44,568 nucleotides of DNA, from NCBI GenBank assembly GCA_036741695.1, contig DAINRU010000018.1:1-44568 (forward strand). The letters are read 5' to 3'. Position 1 is the stretch's first letter. Each line of letters opens with the position of its first letter. Under the pieces are notes generated by a model. The model was given only the letters and a program-made list of their open reading frames with translations. It was not told where the DNA came from and did not search any database. Shown here in pieces: positions 8,623 to 16,931 of the stretch. The DNA comes from JAFANK01 sp036741695 (GTDB taxonomy: Bacteria > Vulcanimicrobiota > Vulcanimicrobiia > Eremiobacterales > Eremiobacteraceae). The position numbers and the translations under genes were made by a program.

Positions 8623-8734
8623 GATGGGTGCTCCCCCCGCGGGTCCCTCCATGCTCCACCGCAGGCCTTGGAGGGGACGGTAAGGAGAACTTTGCGACGG
8701 AACGCGTGCTGGTCCCTGCGCCGATGCTCACATG

Positions 8735-8788
8735 TTATTCAGCAAAATGCACAGCCTTGTCCACAGCGTATTCGCCGGCACGTCCACA
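8735..8788 (+). other. DnaA-box-like sites upstream of minC
   Basis: Three 9-mers resembling TTATNCACA lie in the spacer between the M48 gene and minC. They are TTATTCAGC (8735-8743, two mismatches), TTGTCCACA (8757-8765, one mismatch) and ACGTCCACA (8780-8788, two mismatches), all in the same orientation. This is too few and too weak to call an origin. They could be chance or regulatory sites. Confidence 0.2.
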
Positions 8789-8832
8789 AGGGAAAATGGG
8801 ACCGCCCGCAAAGCCGACCGTACGAGGGCCAC

Positions 8833-9630
8833 GTGCAGATAAAAGGTACCAAATCCGGCCTCTTGCTCCACATGCATGAGCGGCCGCTGACTCCCGTTGT
8901 GAGCAAGCTGCGCGAGCGTCTCGCCGCGTTGCCCAATTTCTATCGCGGCGGCCGCGCGGTACTGATGCTCGGCAACCAACCGCTCGAAGCGACGGATCTG
9001 GCCGGCATCATCGCGATCCTCCAGGAGTTCGGCATCATCGCCGATGGCGCCGTGTGCGATGCAGATGAGGTGGGCGACGCCGCACGTGCGGCGGGGCTGC
9101 GCATCGTCGCGCCCAGCGTCGCCGCCGCACCACGCGTGCGCGACGACCGCACCGAGCCCGCCCACGTGCGCAAAGCATGGCACGAAGGCGGCGATGCTGC
9201 CGCGCGTGAGGCCTCACGCCGCTCGGGCAACGGCGCATCCAAGGCTGCGCAGGCGGGCACGCCGGCCGCCGCTGAGAACTGCTATTACAAGGGCAGCCTG
9301 CGCTCGGGCCAAAGCCTGAGCGCGTTCGGCAGCATCGTCGTGGTGGGAGACGTCAACGCCGGGGCCGAGCTCATCGCCACGGGCGACATCATCGTGTGGG
9401 GGACGTTGCGCGGTGTCGCACACGCCGGTGCCGAAGGCGACGACCGCGCCGCCGTCTACGCGCTGCGATTGGAGCCCACGCAATTGCGCATCTCGCGTTC
9501 CATCGCTTCAGCACCGGCCGAAGGCGGCGATGCGCGAGGCACAGGTCAGCCGGAAGTCGCCCGCATCGTGGATGGACAGATCACGATCGCGGCGGCCGCC
9601 GCCGTGCGCGATAAGGCTAAATCGAGATGA
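8833..9630 (+). CDS. minC: Septum site-determining protein MinC
   Basis: MinC (265 residues) inhibits FtsZ polymerisation away from midcell. I chose GTG at 8833, preceded by GAGGG four bases upstream, because it gives the usual N-terminus (QIKGTKSGLLLHM). The open frame extends a further 75 codons upstream without family similarity. The N-terminal FtsZ-antagonist domain is followed by a variable Ala/Arg-rich linker and the C-terminal beta-helix domain: LRSGQSLSAFGSIVVVGDV, then GTLRGVAHAG, the signature that binds MinD. The gene overlaps minD by ATGA, indicating translational coupling. Confidence 0.93.
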   Translation: MQIKGTKSGLLLHMHERPLTPVVSKLRERLAALPNFYRGGRAVLMLGNQPLEATDLAGIIAILQEFGIIADGAVCDADEVGDAARAAGLRIVAPSVAAAPRVRDDRTEPAHVRKAWHEGGDAAAREASRRSGNGASKAAQAGTPAAAENCYYKGSLRSGQSLSAFGSIVVVGDVNAGAELIATGDIIVWGTLRGVAHAGAEGDDRAAVYALRLEPTQLRISRSIASAPAEGGDARGTGQPEVARIVDGQITIAAAAAVRDKAKSR

Positions 9631-10415
9631 AGGGCAATATCTTCGTCGTCACCTCAGGCAAGGGCGGCGTCGGCAAGACCACGACCACCGCCAACCTCGG
9701 CGTCGCGCTCGCGCGCCTGGGCAAGCAGGTCGCCTTGGTGGATGCCGACATCGGTCTGCGCAACCTCGATCTCGTGCTCGGCCTTGAAAAACGCATCGTC
9801 TACGACGTGGTGGATCTGGCCGAGGGCCGCTGCCAGCCGCGCCAGGCGCTCATCAAAGACAAGCGCCTGCCTGGCCTCTTCCTCATGCCGGCGGCCCAGA
9901 CCAAAGATAAGGAATCGGTCAGCGAAGCGCAGATGGCGCGCGTCGTGCACGCGTTGGGCGCGGATTTCGACGCCGTGCTCATCGATTGCCCGGCCGGCAT
10001 CGAACACGGCTTCCGTAATGCTGTGGCCGGCGCCGACGAAGCGATCCTGGTGACGATGCCCGAGGTCTCCGCCATCCGCGACGCCGACCGCATCATCGGG
10101 ATGCTCGGCACGCGCCGCACGCGCGTGGTCGTCAACCGCGTCCGGCCCGAGATGGTCAAGACCGGGGATATGCTGAGCGTGGACGACGTGGCCGAGATCC
10201 TCGGGCGCGAGATCCTCGGGGTCGTGCCCGATGATGAGGAAGTCATCGATACGACCAATCGCGGGCAACCCGTCGCGCTCGACGCCACTCGCCGTCTGGC
10301 CGCGATATACTCGACGATGGCGCGCAGGCTGTTGGGTGAGGACATCCCGGCGCTCGAGCTCCTCGACGACGGGCTCTGGAGCCGCATCCGCCGTATCATG
10401 GTAGGTCAACGATGA
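9627..10415 (+). CDS. minD: Septum site-determining ATPase MinD, first copy
   Basis: MinD (262 residues) is the membrane-cycling ATPase that recruits MinC and is released by MinE. The deviant Walker A is GKGGVGKT (11-18) with signature lysine K12. The switch regions DADIGLRNLD and DCPAGIEHGF are intact. The C-terminal residues GLWSRIRRIMVGQR form a plausible amphipathic membrane-targeting helix. Size is close to E. coli MinD (270). It overlaps minC upstream (ATGA) and the second minD downstream (ATGA), so this appears to be the canonical copy. Confidence 0.95.
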   Translation: MKGNIFVVTSGKGGVGKTTTTANLGVALARLGKQVALVDADIGLRNLDLVLGLEKRIVYDVVDLAEGRCQPRQALIKDKRLPGLFLMPAAQTKDKESVSEAQMARVVHALGADFDAVLIDCPAGIEHGFRNAVAGADEAILVTMPEVSAIRDADRIIGMLGTRRTRVVVNRVRPEMVKTGDMLSVDDVAEILGREILGVVPDDEEVIDTTNRGQPVALDATRRLAAIYSTMARRLLGEDIPALELLDDGLWSRIRRIMVGQR

Positions 10416-11410
10416 GCAACGAAGTGCGCGAGCACGCCGACGAGCTGCTCGCACTCCAAGCCCCGCCGCAGGAAAGCGCGCCGGACGTATCCGAGGCGCA
10501 GCCCTCTGAACAGGCCACGCCGCCGCCCGCCGCGCCGCCGTCGGTCGAGGCCCAGGAGCAGCCGAGGAAACGGTCGCGCACGCGCGAGCGCAAAGCGGTC
10601 AGCGGGCGGGCGATCGTCGTGACCTCGGGCAAAGGCGGCGTGGGCAAGACGACGGTCACGGCCAATCTGGGAGCCGCGCTGGCAGACTCGGGCAAGCGGG
10701 TCGCCGTCGTCGATGCCGATGTGGGCTTGCGCAATCTCGACGTGGTGATGGGCTTGGAGAACCGCGTGCGCATGCATTCGCTCGACGTCATCGAGGAGCG
10801 CTGCACGCTTGACGAGGCGCTCGTGCGCGATCGCGTTCGCCGCTCGCTCATGCTCTTGCCGGCGGCCCAGAACCGCGATAAAGACGAGATCGACCCTGAA
10901 GATATGCAAGATCTCATCGAAGAGCTGCAAGGGACGTTCGACATCGTGCTCATCGACTGTCCGGCGGGGATCGAACAGGGATTCCGCAACGCCGTGGCCG
11001 GAGCGCAAGAAGCCATCATCGTGACCACGCCTGAGGTCTCGGCGGTGCGCGACGCAGACCGGGTCGCTGGGCTTTTGCCCAACGACATGCCGGCACGTCT
11101 CATCATCAACCGTCTGCGGCCGCAACTCGTGCGCAAGGGGACGATGATGAGCGTCGATGACGTGCTCGAGATCCTGCGCTTGGATCTCGTCGGCGTCGTA
11201 CCGGACGACAAAGAGGTCATCGTGGCGACCAACCGGGGCAATCCCGTCATCGACATCTCGACGTCGCCGACCGGCGCCGCGATCCGGCGCATCGCCTCGC
11301 GCCTGCTCGGTGAGCAGGTGCCCATCCCAGATTTCCCCGCGCAGCAGGCGTGGTTCGCGCGCGTGCTGTCGGGCGTGCGCTTCCCACGCCCGCCCTCGGC
11401 GAAAGGATAA
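10412..11410 (+). CDS. minD: MinD paralogue with proline-rich N-terminal extension
   Basis: This second complete MinD (332 residues) follows immediately after the first. Residues 1-64 are a Pro/Ala/Glu-rich, then Arg/Lys-rich extension. The ATPase begins near residue 66, with GKGGVGKT at 73-80 (signature K74, catalytic-loop K79), and retains DADVGLRNLD and DCPAGIEQGF. The C-terminus (QQAWFARVLSGVRF) is again amphipathic, followed by a short basic/proline tail. All ATPase motifs are present, so this is not a pseudogene. The ATGA overlaps on the upstream side place it in the min operon. Whether it binds MinC, MinE or a different partner cannot be read from sequence. Confidence 0.9.
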   Translation: MSNEVREHADELLALQAPPQESAPDVSEAQPSEQATPPPAAPPSVEAQEQPRKRSRTRERKAVSGRAIVVTSGKGGVGKTTVTANLGAALADSGKRVAVVDADVGLRNLDVVMGLENRVRMHSLDVIEERCTLDEALVRDRVRRSLMLLPAAQNRDKDEIDPEDMQDLIEELQGTFDIVLIDCPAGIEQGFRNAVAGAQEAIIVTTPEVSAVRDADRVAGLLPNDMPARLIINRLRPQLVRKGTMMSVDDVLEILRLDLVGVVPDDKEVIVATNRGNPVIDISTSPTGAAIRRIASRLLGEQVPIPDFPAQQAWFARVLSGVRFPRPPSAKG

Positions 11411-11416
11411 AGCATC

Positions 11417-11911
11417 ATGCTGGACTTCCTCACCAATCTGTTCCGGCGCGAAGAGTCAAGCCGTAGCCAAGCCAAAGAGCGGCTGCGGCTCGTGCTCATG
11501 TCCGATCGCGTGGCGCTCGCGCCCGAGACCTTCGATCTGATGAAGGGCGAGATGCTGTCCGTGCTGCAACGCTACCTCGACGTCGACGAACACGGCATCG
11601 ATGTGCACTTTGAGAACGCCGAACGGCGCTTCATGCTCTATGCCAATATCCCGGTGACGAACATCAAGACGAGCGAAGAGATCGAAGCGGAACGCCATCG
11701 CTACGCGGTGGGCGGCAACGGCAATGGCGCTCATGCAAGTGGCGGCACGGGCACGCGCCGCCGGAGGCGCCGCCGCCGCAACCGTAACGCCGCTGCGCCC
11801 AACGGCGACATGGCGTCGCCGCCCTCGCCTGCCGTCGAACCCTACGCTCAGGCGAGCAACGGCTTCGCACCTCCGGAGATCGAAGCGGACGAACCGAACA
11901 GCTCGCTCTAA
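11417..11911 (+). CDS. minE: MinE topological specificity factor with arginine-rich tail
   Basis: MinE stimulates MinD ATPase and drives pole-to-pole oscillation. Residues 1-11 (MLDFLTNLFRR) fit the membrane-targeting helix. About 18-90 contain the anti-MinCD and dimerisation regions (KERLRLVLMSDR, then FENAERRFMLYANIPV). The protein is 164 residues, roughly twice the E. coli length of 88. Residues about 97-164 are a low-complexity tail with Gly/Asn/His, a run of eight arginines (about 116-123) and a Pro/Ser/Glu-rich end. ATG has AAAGGA nine bases upstream. It sits six bases after the second minD. Confidence 0.9.
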   Translation: MLDFLTNLFRREESSRSQAKERLRLVLMSDRVALAPETFDLMKGEMLSVLQRYLDVDEHGIDVHFENAERRFMLYANIPVTNIKTSEEIEAERHRYAVGGNGNGAHASGGTGTRRRRRRRRNRNAAAPNGDMASPPSPAVEPYAQASNGFAPPEIEADEPNSSL

Positions 11912-11934
11912 CCGCACCGCACGGCATCGCTCTC

Positions 11935-13050
11935 GTGCTTGAGCGGCCCTGGTATCTCTCGTTCAATTATCCGCTCGCGGCCATCGCGATCGCGCTCTCC
12001 GTGTTTGGCCTCATCGTCATCAAGAGCGCCACGTTGCATACGAGCGACGGATCGGGAGATTTCGTCCGCCAGGGCGTCTACCTCGTCATCGGCGTCGCGT
12101 CGATGATGCTCTTCTCGTTCGTCGACTATCACCTGTGGCAGCGCTGGGCGATGCCGCTCTACGTCATCAACATCCTCATGCTTGGCGCTGTGGCCATCGC
12201 CGGTCATTCCGCGCTTGGCGCGCAGCGCTGGATAGGGGTCGGACCGATCGTCTTCCAGCCATCCGAACCGGCGAAACTGCTCACCATCCTGTCGCTTGGG
12301 GCTATCCTTGCGGATCCACGGCGCAGCTACAGCCACCTGCGCGATCTGTGGGTACCGCTGGCCTTCATCGCTCCGCCGACGCTGCTCGTCCTCAAGCAGC
12401 CCGATCTCGGCACGGCGATCATCCTCATCCTCATCCTCAGCGCGATGCTGTTCTTCGCCTTGCCCAATCTCGCGCATTTCGCCGCCTACGCCGTCGGCCT
12501 TGCCCTGGTCGGTGCGTTCACCGTGCTCTCGCCATTCGTGCTCAAGGGCTATCAGCGCCAGCGTCTGCTCGTCTTCTTGCATCCACAGTACGATCCGCAG
12601 GGCGCGGGCTGGAGCCTCATGCAATCGAAGATCGCGATCGGCTCGGGGCGGCTGGCAGGCAAAGGCCTCTACCACGGCACGCAGACGCAGCTCGGCTTCG
12701 TGCCCGAGCACCAGACGGATTTCATCTTCACCGTCGTCGGTGAGGAGCTCGGATTCCTCGGGGCGACGCTGCTGCTCGCCCTGTATGGGGCGCTGCTCGG
12801 CCTGTCCATGCTGGCCGTGACCGCCGCGCGCGACCGCTATGGGCTGCTCATCGCCGTGGGCATCGTGGCCATGTTCTTGTTCCAGGTGCTCATCAACATC
12901 GGCATGACGGTGGGCATCATGCCCATCACCGGCATCCCGCTGCCCTTCATCTCCTACGGCGGATCGAGCCTCGTGACGTGCTTCATGGCTGTGGGCGTCT
13001 TGCTCAACATCCACATGCAGCGGTATAAGATGCTGTTCGGAGAAGTCTAA
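11935..13050 (+). CDS. rodA: Peptidoglycan glycosyltransferase RodA (SEDS family)
   Basis: This 371-residue polytopic SEDS protein polymerises lipid II glycan strands in the elongation machinery. About ten transmembrane segments are visible. Family signatures include GAQRWIGVGPIVFQPSEPAK, KQPDLGTA, the FVPEHQTDFIFTVVGEELGF stretch and the C-terminal GIPLPFISYGGSS. The start is GTG at 11935, with no strong Shine-Dalgarno. It could be FtsW by fold, but the short N-terminus, length and min-operon context favour RodA. A short hairpin, CTGGG-CAT-CCCAG, follows the stop (13056-13068) without a T-run. Confidence 0.92.
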   Translation: MLERPWYLSFNYPLAAIAIALSVFGLIVIKSATLHTSDGSGDFVRQGVYLVIGVASMMLFSFVDYHLWQRWAMPLYVINILMLGAVAIAGHSALGAQRWIGVGPIVFQPSEPAKLLTILSLGAILADPRRSYSHLRDLWVPLAFIAPPTLLVLKQPDLGTAIILILILSAMLFFALPNLAHFAAYAVGLALVGAFTVLSPFVLKGYQRQRLLVFLHPQYDPQGAGWSLMQSKIAIGSGRLAGKGLYHGTQTQLGFVPEHQTDFIFTVVGEELGFLGATLLLALYGALLGLSMLAVTAARDRYGLLIAVGIVAMFLFQVLINIGMTVGIMPITGIPLPFISYGGSSLVTCFMAVGVLLNIHMQRYKMLFGEV

Positions 13051-13517
13051 AACGCCTGGGCATCCCAGTCGAAAGCGCTGGTTCGGCTCGCCGTCAAAGG
13101 CCGCAATCACGCATCAGATACCAAAAGGCGGGACGCTTCCCGGTGCCGAACTGTGCGCATAGAGCCTGACAGTCACGAGGGGTTCTCCGGGTCGCAAAGC
13201 GATGCCGATGTATGAGCGGTGCAGCAGTGAAATTGACGCGCATCGCCGGAGATTGACATTCAAGATTTTTTTGAAGGGCGCACACGTTCGCCCGCCGCCT
13301 CGCAAACCGGTTGCCCAGGACTATCTGGCCTGTATCGCCCCTCCGCCTCGGCCCCCCGGCGTGTCTAGCGCCGCACGGTGCCTGCGGACCGCGTCACCAT
13401 ATCCTGTAAGGGGATAGAGGCTGATCAATAACACGAGGGTTTCGAGCGCGACCGCCCGGCGTATAGCCGCATGGCGGTATTGCGCTGTGCCCCATTTTCA
13501 AGCAAAGGTGTACGGTA
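13051..13517 (+). promoter_or_regulatory. 467-base gap with hairpins, probable leader of the RNase E gene
   Basis: There is no credible gene here; the short open frames on either strand lack family resemblance and ribosome binding sites. What I can see: CTGGG/CCCAG after rodA (13056-13068), TTCAA/TTGAA flanking a T-rich loop (13259-13275), CCGCA/TGCGG (13371-13387), TATCC/GGATA (13400-13416) and a CCGC-ATG-GCGG stem extended by ATA/TAT (13463-13480). An isolated TTGACA lies at 13253-13258 with no matching -10. E. coli rne is autoregulated through hairpins in a long 5' leader. A similar role here is inference. Confidence 0.4.
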
Positions 13518-16500
13518 TTGAAGACCGAGATTTTGATTTCATGCGACGATTGGGAGAACCGCGTCGCCGTCCTTGAAGAAGGCTCACTAGCGGAGATCTA
13601 TTTCGAGCGCGAAGAAAAAGTAATAGGTTCCATCTACAAAGGCCGGGTCGAAAACGTCCTCCCCGGCATGGGCGCATGCTTCGTCAACATCGGGCTAGGG
13701 CGCAACGCATTCCTCTACGTCGACGACATCATGCGCGACCCCATCAACATCGGCGAGACTGAGATCACCGACCGGCGCCGCGGCCACACGGTGAACGAGC
13801 TCCTCAAGGTCGGCTCGGAAGTGCTCGTCCAGATCGTCAAAGAACCGCGTGGCCTCAAAGGCGCGCGCGTCTCTACCAACGTCTCGCTACCGGGCCGGTA
13901 CCTCGTGCTCATGCCCACCGGCCGCTACTCGGGCGTCTCCTCGCGCATCGAAGATGCACAAGAGCGCGACCGGCTCAAGCAGATCATGCGCCGCGTGCGC
14001 CCCGAAGGCATGGCCACGATCGTGCGCACCGCGGCCCAAGGCGTCAGCGAAGCCGAGCTCATCGCCGATCTCGGCGTGCAGCTGCGTCTCTGGCATGGCA
14101 TCCTCGAGAGCTACAAGCGCTCGACCGCACCCGCGCTCTTGCACAAAGACCTCAACTTGGTCTTCAAGGCGGTGCGCGATTTCCTGACCAGCGACGTCAA
14201 CGCCGTCTACATCGATTCGAAGGAGCAGTACGACGAGATCCGCTCGACCATGTCACTGCTCGGCCCGCAGTACATCGACCGGCTCAAGCTCGTCGAGGGA
14301 CCCGGGACGCTCTTCGCGCAGCGCGGCATCGATGAGGAGCTGCAGAAGCTGCTCAAGCCCAAGATCCCGTTGCCATCGGGCGGCCATCTCGTCCTCGAGC
14401 ATACCGAAGCGTTGACCGTCATCGACGTCAACACCGGCAAGTTCACCGGCGGACGCAATCTCGAAGACACCATCGTGCGCACGAACATCGAGGCCGCGGC
14501 GGAGATCGCGCGCCAAGTGCGCTTGCGCGATATCGGCGGGATCATCGTCGTCGACTTCATCGACATGTCGCACGAACGCAACCGCCAGCAAGTCATCGCC
14601 ACGCTCACCGAGGCATTGCGCCGCGACCGGACGCGCAGCACGATTCAAGAGTTCTCCAACCTCGGCTTGCTCGAGTTCACGCGCAAGCGCGTCGGCAAGG
14701 ACCTCGCCGGCCAGCTGCGCTCCGATTGCCCGTACTGCACGGGGTTGGGCACGGTCATGTCGAGCGAGACGGTCGCCATCGGCGTGCTGCGTCAGATCCG
14801 CGGTCGCGTGGCCAAGAACAGCCTGCGGAAACTCGACGTCATCGCCGATCCTGGCGTGGCCACGCAGCTCCTCGGCTGGTACAAAGACGAATTCGAAAAA
14901 CTCGCCCACGACCACGACATCGACATCGCTCTCTACGTTGAACCGCAGCATCACCGCGAGCATGTGGTCGTGGAAGAATCACGGCGCATGCGCGTCGCAC
15001 CGCAGAGCGGCACGGTGGTCGAAGCGGAGCTCTTGCCCGTGCGCATGCCGAACCCGGCGTCGGGCGTCGCCGAGGTGAACGGCTACCTGCTGGAAGTCAA
15101 AGATGCCGCCAACGCCACGGGCCAGCTCGTCAAACTCAAGATCGCGGGTGTCGACGGCAACTTGGTGCGCGCCGAGCTCGCCGAGCCGCTGCCCAGCTCC
15201 GGTCGCCGCCGCCGCGGTCAGCGCGGTCGCGGCAAGGACGTGGCAGCGAGCGAAGCGCCGATCGCGCCGCCCGCGCCGTCGCTGCGCGACGTCGGTTCTC
15301 CCGAGGACGGACGCCGCCGCGAAGAGGTGGAGCGCCGTCCTGCACGGCTGCGCCGGCCTGAGACGGTGGCGTTCTCCGTTGCTGATGATGAAGAAGAAGC
15401 ACCGCGCGTGGCGGTGACGCAGACGCGTCCCAGCCAGCCGGCTGCGCGCTCGGGCAGAGGCAGAGGCCAGGGTGGCCGAGCCGAGCCTGCTGGTCGCGGC
15501 AGGCGCCGCTCCGGAAGCGGTCGCGGGAGCTCGTCTTCCCAGGCTCTCGTGGTTGGTGGCGAAGGTGATATCGATTATGATGACGGTGATGAAGACGCCG
15601 TGATCACAAAGCCCGCTGTGGCGCAGCCGCGCGTGCAGCGCGCCGCTGAGCCGGAAGCGGAGGGGGTCGACGGCGAGGCACGCAAGCGCCGCCGCCGTCG
15701 TGGCCGCGGAGGCAGAGGCCGCGGAGGCGAGCGCCCAGAGTCAGCCAACGCGCCCGCGGGCGAGGCCGAACCCATCTACGATGAAGACGAAACGGTTGTC
15801 AGACCTCGCGGTCACGGTGCGCCCGTCGATCGGGAACGAGTGCCGCTTGCCGCACCGCGAGAGGCCTACGACGAAGACGAAGACACAGACGACGAATTGA
15901 CTGCAGTGGTCGATCCGCGTCGACGCGAGGTGGAGCATCGGCCGGCGGAACGGGTGCACAAACGCTTCGGTCCGGTGCGCCAGCTCTATGGACGCCCGGT
16001 CGAGGTCGATGAGACTAGGCTACGGCCTGAGCGCCCGGCGCGCGAAGAATCGCGCGGCCAGCGCGGTCCGGCGAGCGCACCTGCGCGGTCCGAGCGTCCA
16101 CCGCAACGACAACCACATGCGCGGAATCGCGATGACGAGGAGCTCGACGTCGTGATCAAACCGAAGGGCCCGGCGGCGATCCATGTCGAGATGCGTACTG
16201 ACGTACCGGTGCGGCGTCGAGCGGTGCACGACGACGGCCGCGAACGCATTGAGCGTGAACCACGCGAGCAACGAGAGCCACGAGAAACACGAGAGACACA
16301 GGAGCCGCGAGAAACACCACGGGAGCCGCGAGGCGATCGTGGACGAGGACGTGAGCGCGGACCACGTGAGGGTGGGGGTCGCGAGCGTGGGCCTCGGGGT
16401 GACCGGCCCGAGCGGCGCGAGGGAGGTTCGCGCTTCGGCGGTAGGTCGCGCGATAGAGAGCGTCCACCGAAACGCGAAGGACCCACGGTCAAGCAGCTCT

Positions 16501-16931
16501 ACCCGCCGCCGAACCAAGAACCGGCGGAAGAGATTCAAAGCGACGGCGAGCCGGCGCCACGCAAACCCGGATTCGGCCGACAGCCGCGTGGGCCGCTGAT
16601 GCGGCCATCGGATGCGCCGCCAGTCCCCAAGGGGAAAGTGCGCCAGCTCTATCCGCCGCCACCGCCACCGGACGAGTCTGCGCCGTCGCACGAGGTATCG
16701 CATGCGCGCGACCGAGTCGTCTTCGACGAGGCCGGGGATGAGGAGAACGGGTCGGTGTTCGTGAGCGACGCAGAGGAGCTCGAAGAACGCCGCCGCCGCG
16801 CGCGCGAGCGCGCTGAGGCGCGCCGCCATCCGGAAACGCCCGACGGCGACCCGCTGGCGAGCCCCGAGGAGCGCACGGCGAAGCCATACAACGCAGGCAC
16901 GCCCGAAAGCGATGAATGGCCTGTATTCTGA
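13518..16931 (+). CDS. rne: Ribonuclease E/G with very long disordered C-terminal tail
   Basis: This 1137-residue single-strand endoribonuclease acts in RNA decay and rRNA processing. An S1 domain spans about 38-118. The DNase I-like catalytic site has D303 (VIDVNTG) and D346 (IIVVDFIDM), matching E. coli numbering. The zinc-link is CPYC (C404, C407). A TRAM/OB-like segment lies at about 498-556. Residues about 560-1137 are low complexity: RRRRG and RGRGG runs, acidic patches, Arg/Glu repeats, and three copies of a (V)(R/K)QLY motif followed by proline (about 822, 993, 1042). Such tails scaffold degradosomes in RNase E. The start is TTG at 13518. The end overlaps the carbonic anhydrase gene by 16 bases. 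Confidence 0.93.
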   Translation: MKTEILISCDDWENRVAVLEEGSLAEIYFEREEKVIGSIYKGRVENVLPGMGACFVNIGLGRNAFLYVDDIMRDPINIGETEITDRRRGHTVNELLKVGSEVLVQIVKEPRGLKGARVSTNVSLPGRYLVLMPTGRYSGVSSRIEDAQERDRLKQIMRRVRPEGMATIVRTAAQGVSEAELIADLGVQLRLWHGILESYKRSTAPALLHKDLNLVFKAVRDFLTSDVNAVYIDSKEQYDEIRSTMSLLGPQYIDRLKLVEGPGTLFAQRGIDEELQKLLKPKIPLPSGGHLVLEHTEALTVIDVNTGKFTGGRNLEDTIVRTNIEAAAEIARQVRLRDIGGIIVVDFIDMSHERNRQQVIATLTEALRRDRTRSTIQEFSNLGLLEFTRKRVGKDLAGQLRSDCPYCTGLGTVMSSETVAIGVLRQIRGRVAKNSLRKLDVIADPGVATQLLGWYKDEFEKLAHDHDIDIALYVEPQHHREHVVVEESRRMRVAPQSGTVVEAELLPVRMPNPASGVAEVNGYLLEVKDAANATGQLVKLKIAGVDGNLVRAELAEPLPSSGRRRRGQRGRGKDVAASEAPIAPPAPSLRDVGSPEDGRRREEVERRPARLRRPETVAFSVADDEEEAPRVAVTQTRPSQPAARSGRGRGQGGRAEPAGRGRRRSGSGRGSSSSQALVVGGEGDIDYDDGDEDAVITKPAVAQPRVQRAAEPEAEGVDGEARKRRRRRGRGGRGRGGERPESANAPAGEAEPIYDEDETVVRPRGHGAPVDRERVPLAAPREAYDEDEDTDDELTAVVDPRRREVEHRPAERVHKRFGPVRQLYGRPVEVDETRLRPERPAREESRGQRGPASAPARSERPPQRQPHARNRDDEELDVVIKPKGPAAIHVEMRTDVPVRRRAVHDDGRERIEREPREQREPRETRETQEPRETPREPRGDRGRGRERGPREGGGRERGPRGDRPERREGGSRFGGRSRDRERPPKREGPTVKQLYPPPNQEPAEEIQSDGEPAPRKPGFGRQPRGPLMRPSDAPPVPKGKVRQLYPPPPPPDESAPSHEVSHARDRVVFDEAGDEENGSVFVSDAEELEERRRRARERAEARRHPETPDGDPLASPEERTAKPYNAGTPESDEWPVF

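Noticed and set aside
8608..8832. 75-codon N-terminal extension of minC
   Set aside because: It overlaps the M48 gene start and the DnaA-box-like spacer and lacks family similarity. GTG 8833 has GAGGG upstream.
13170..13230. GEMM (cyclic-di-GMP) riboswitch-like GGGTCGCAAAGC upstream of the RNase E gene
   Set aside because: The core resembles the GGGACGCAAAGC part of GEMM-I, but the upstream stem is too short and the second-stem motif is absent. A chance match is likely.
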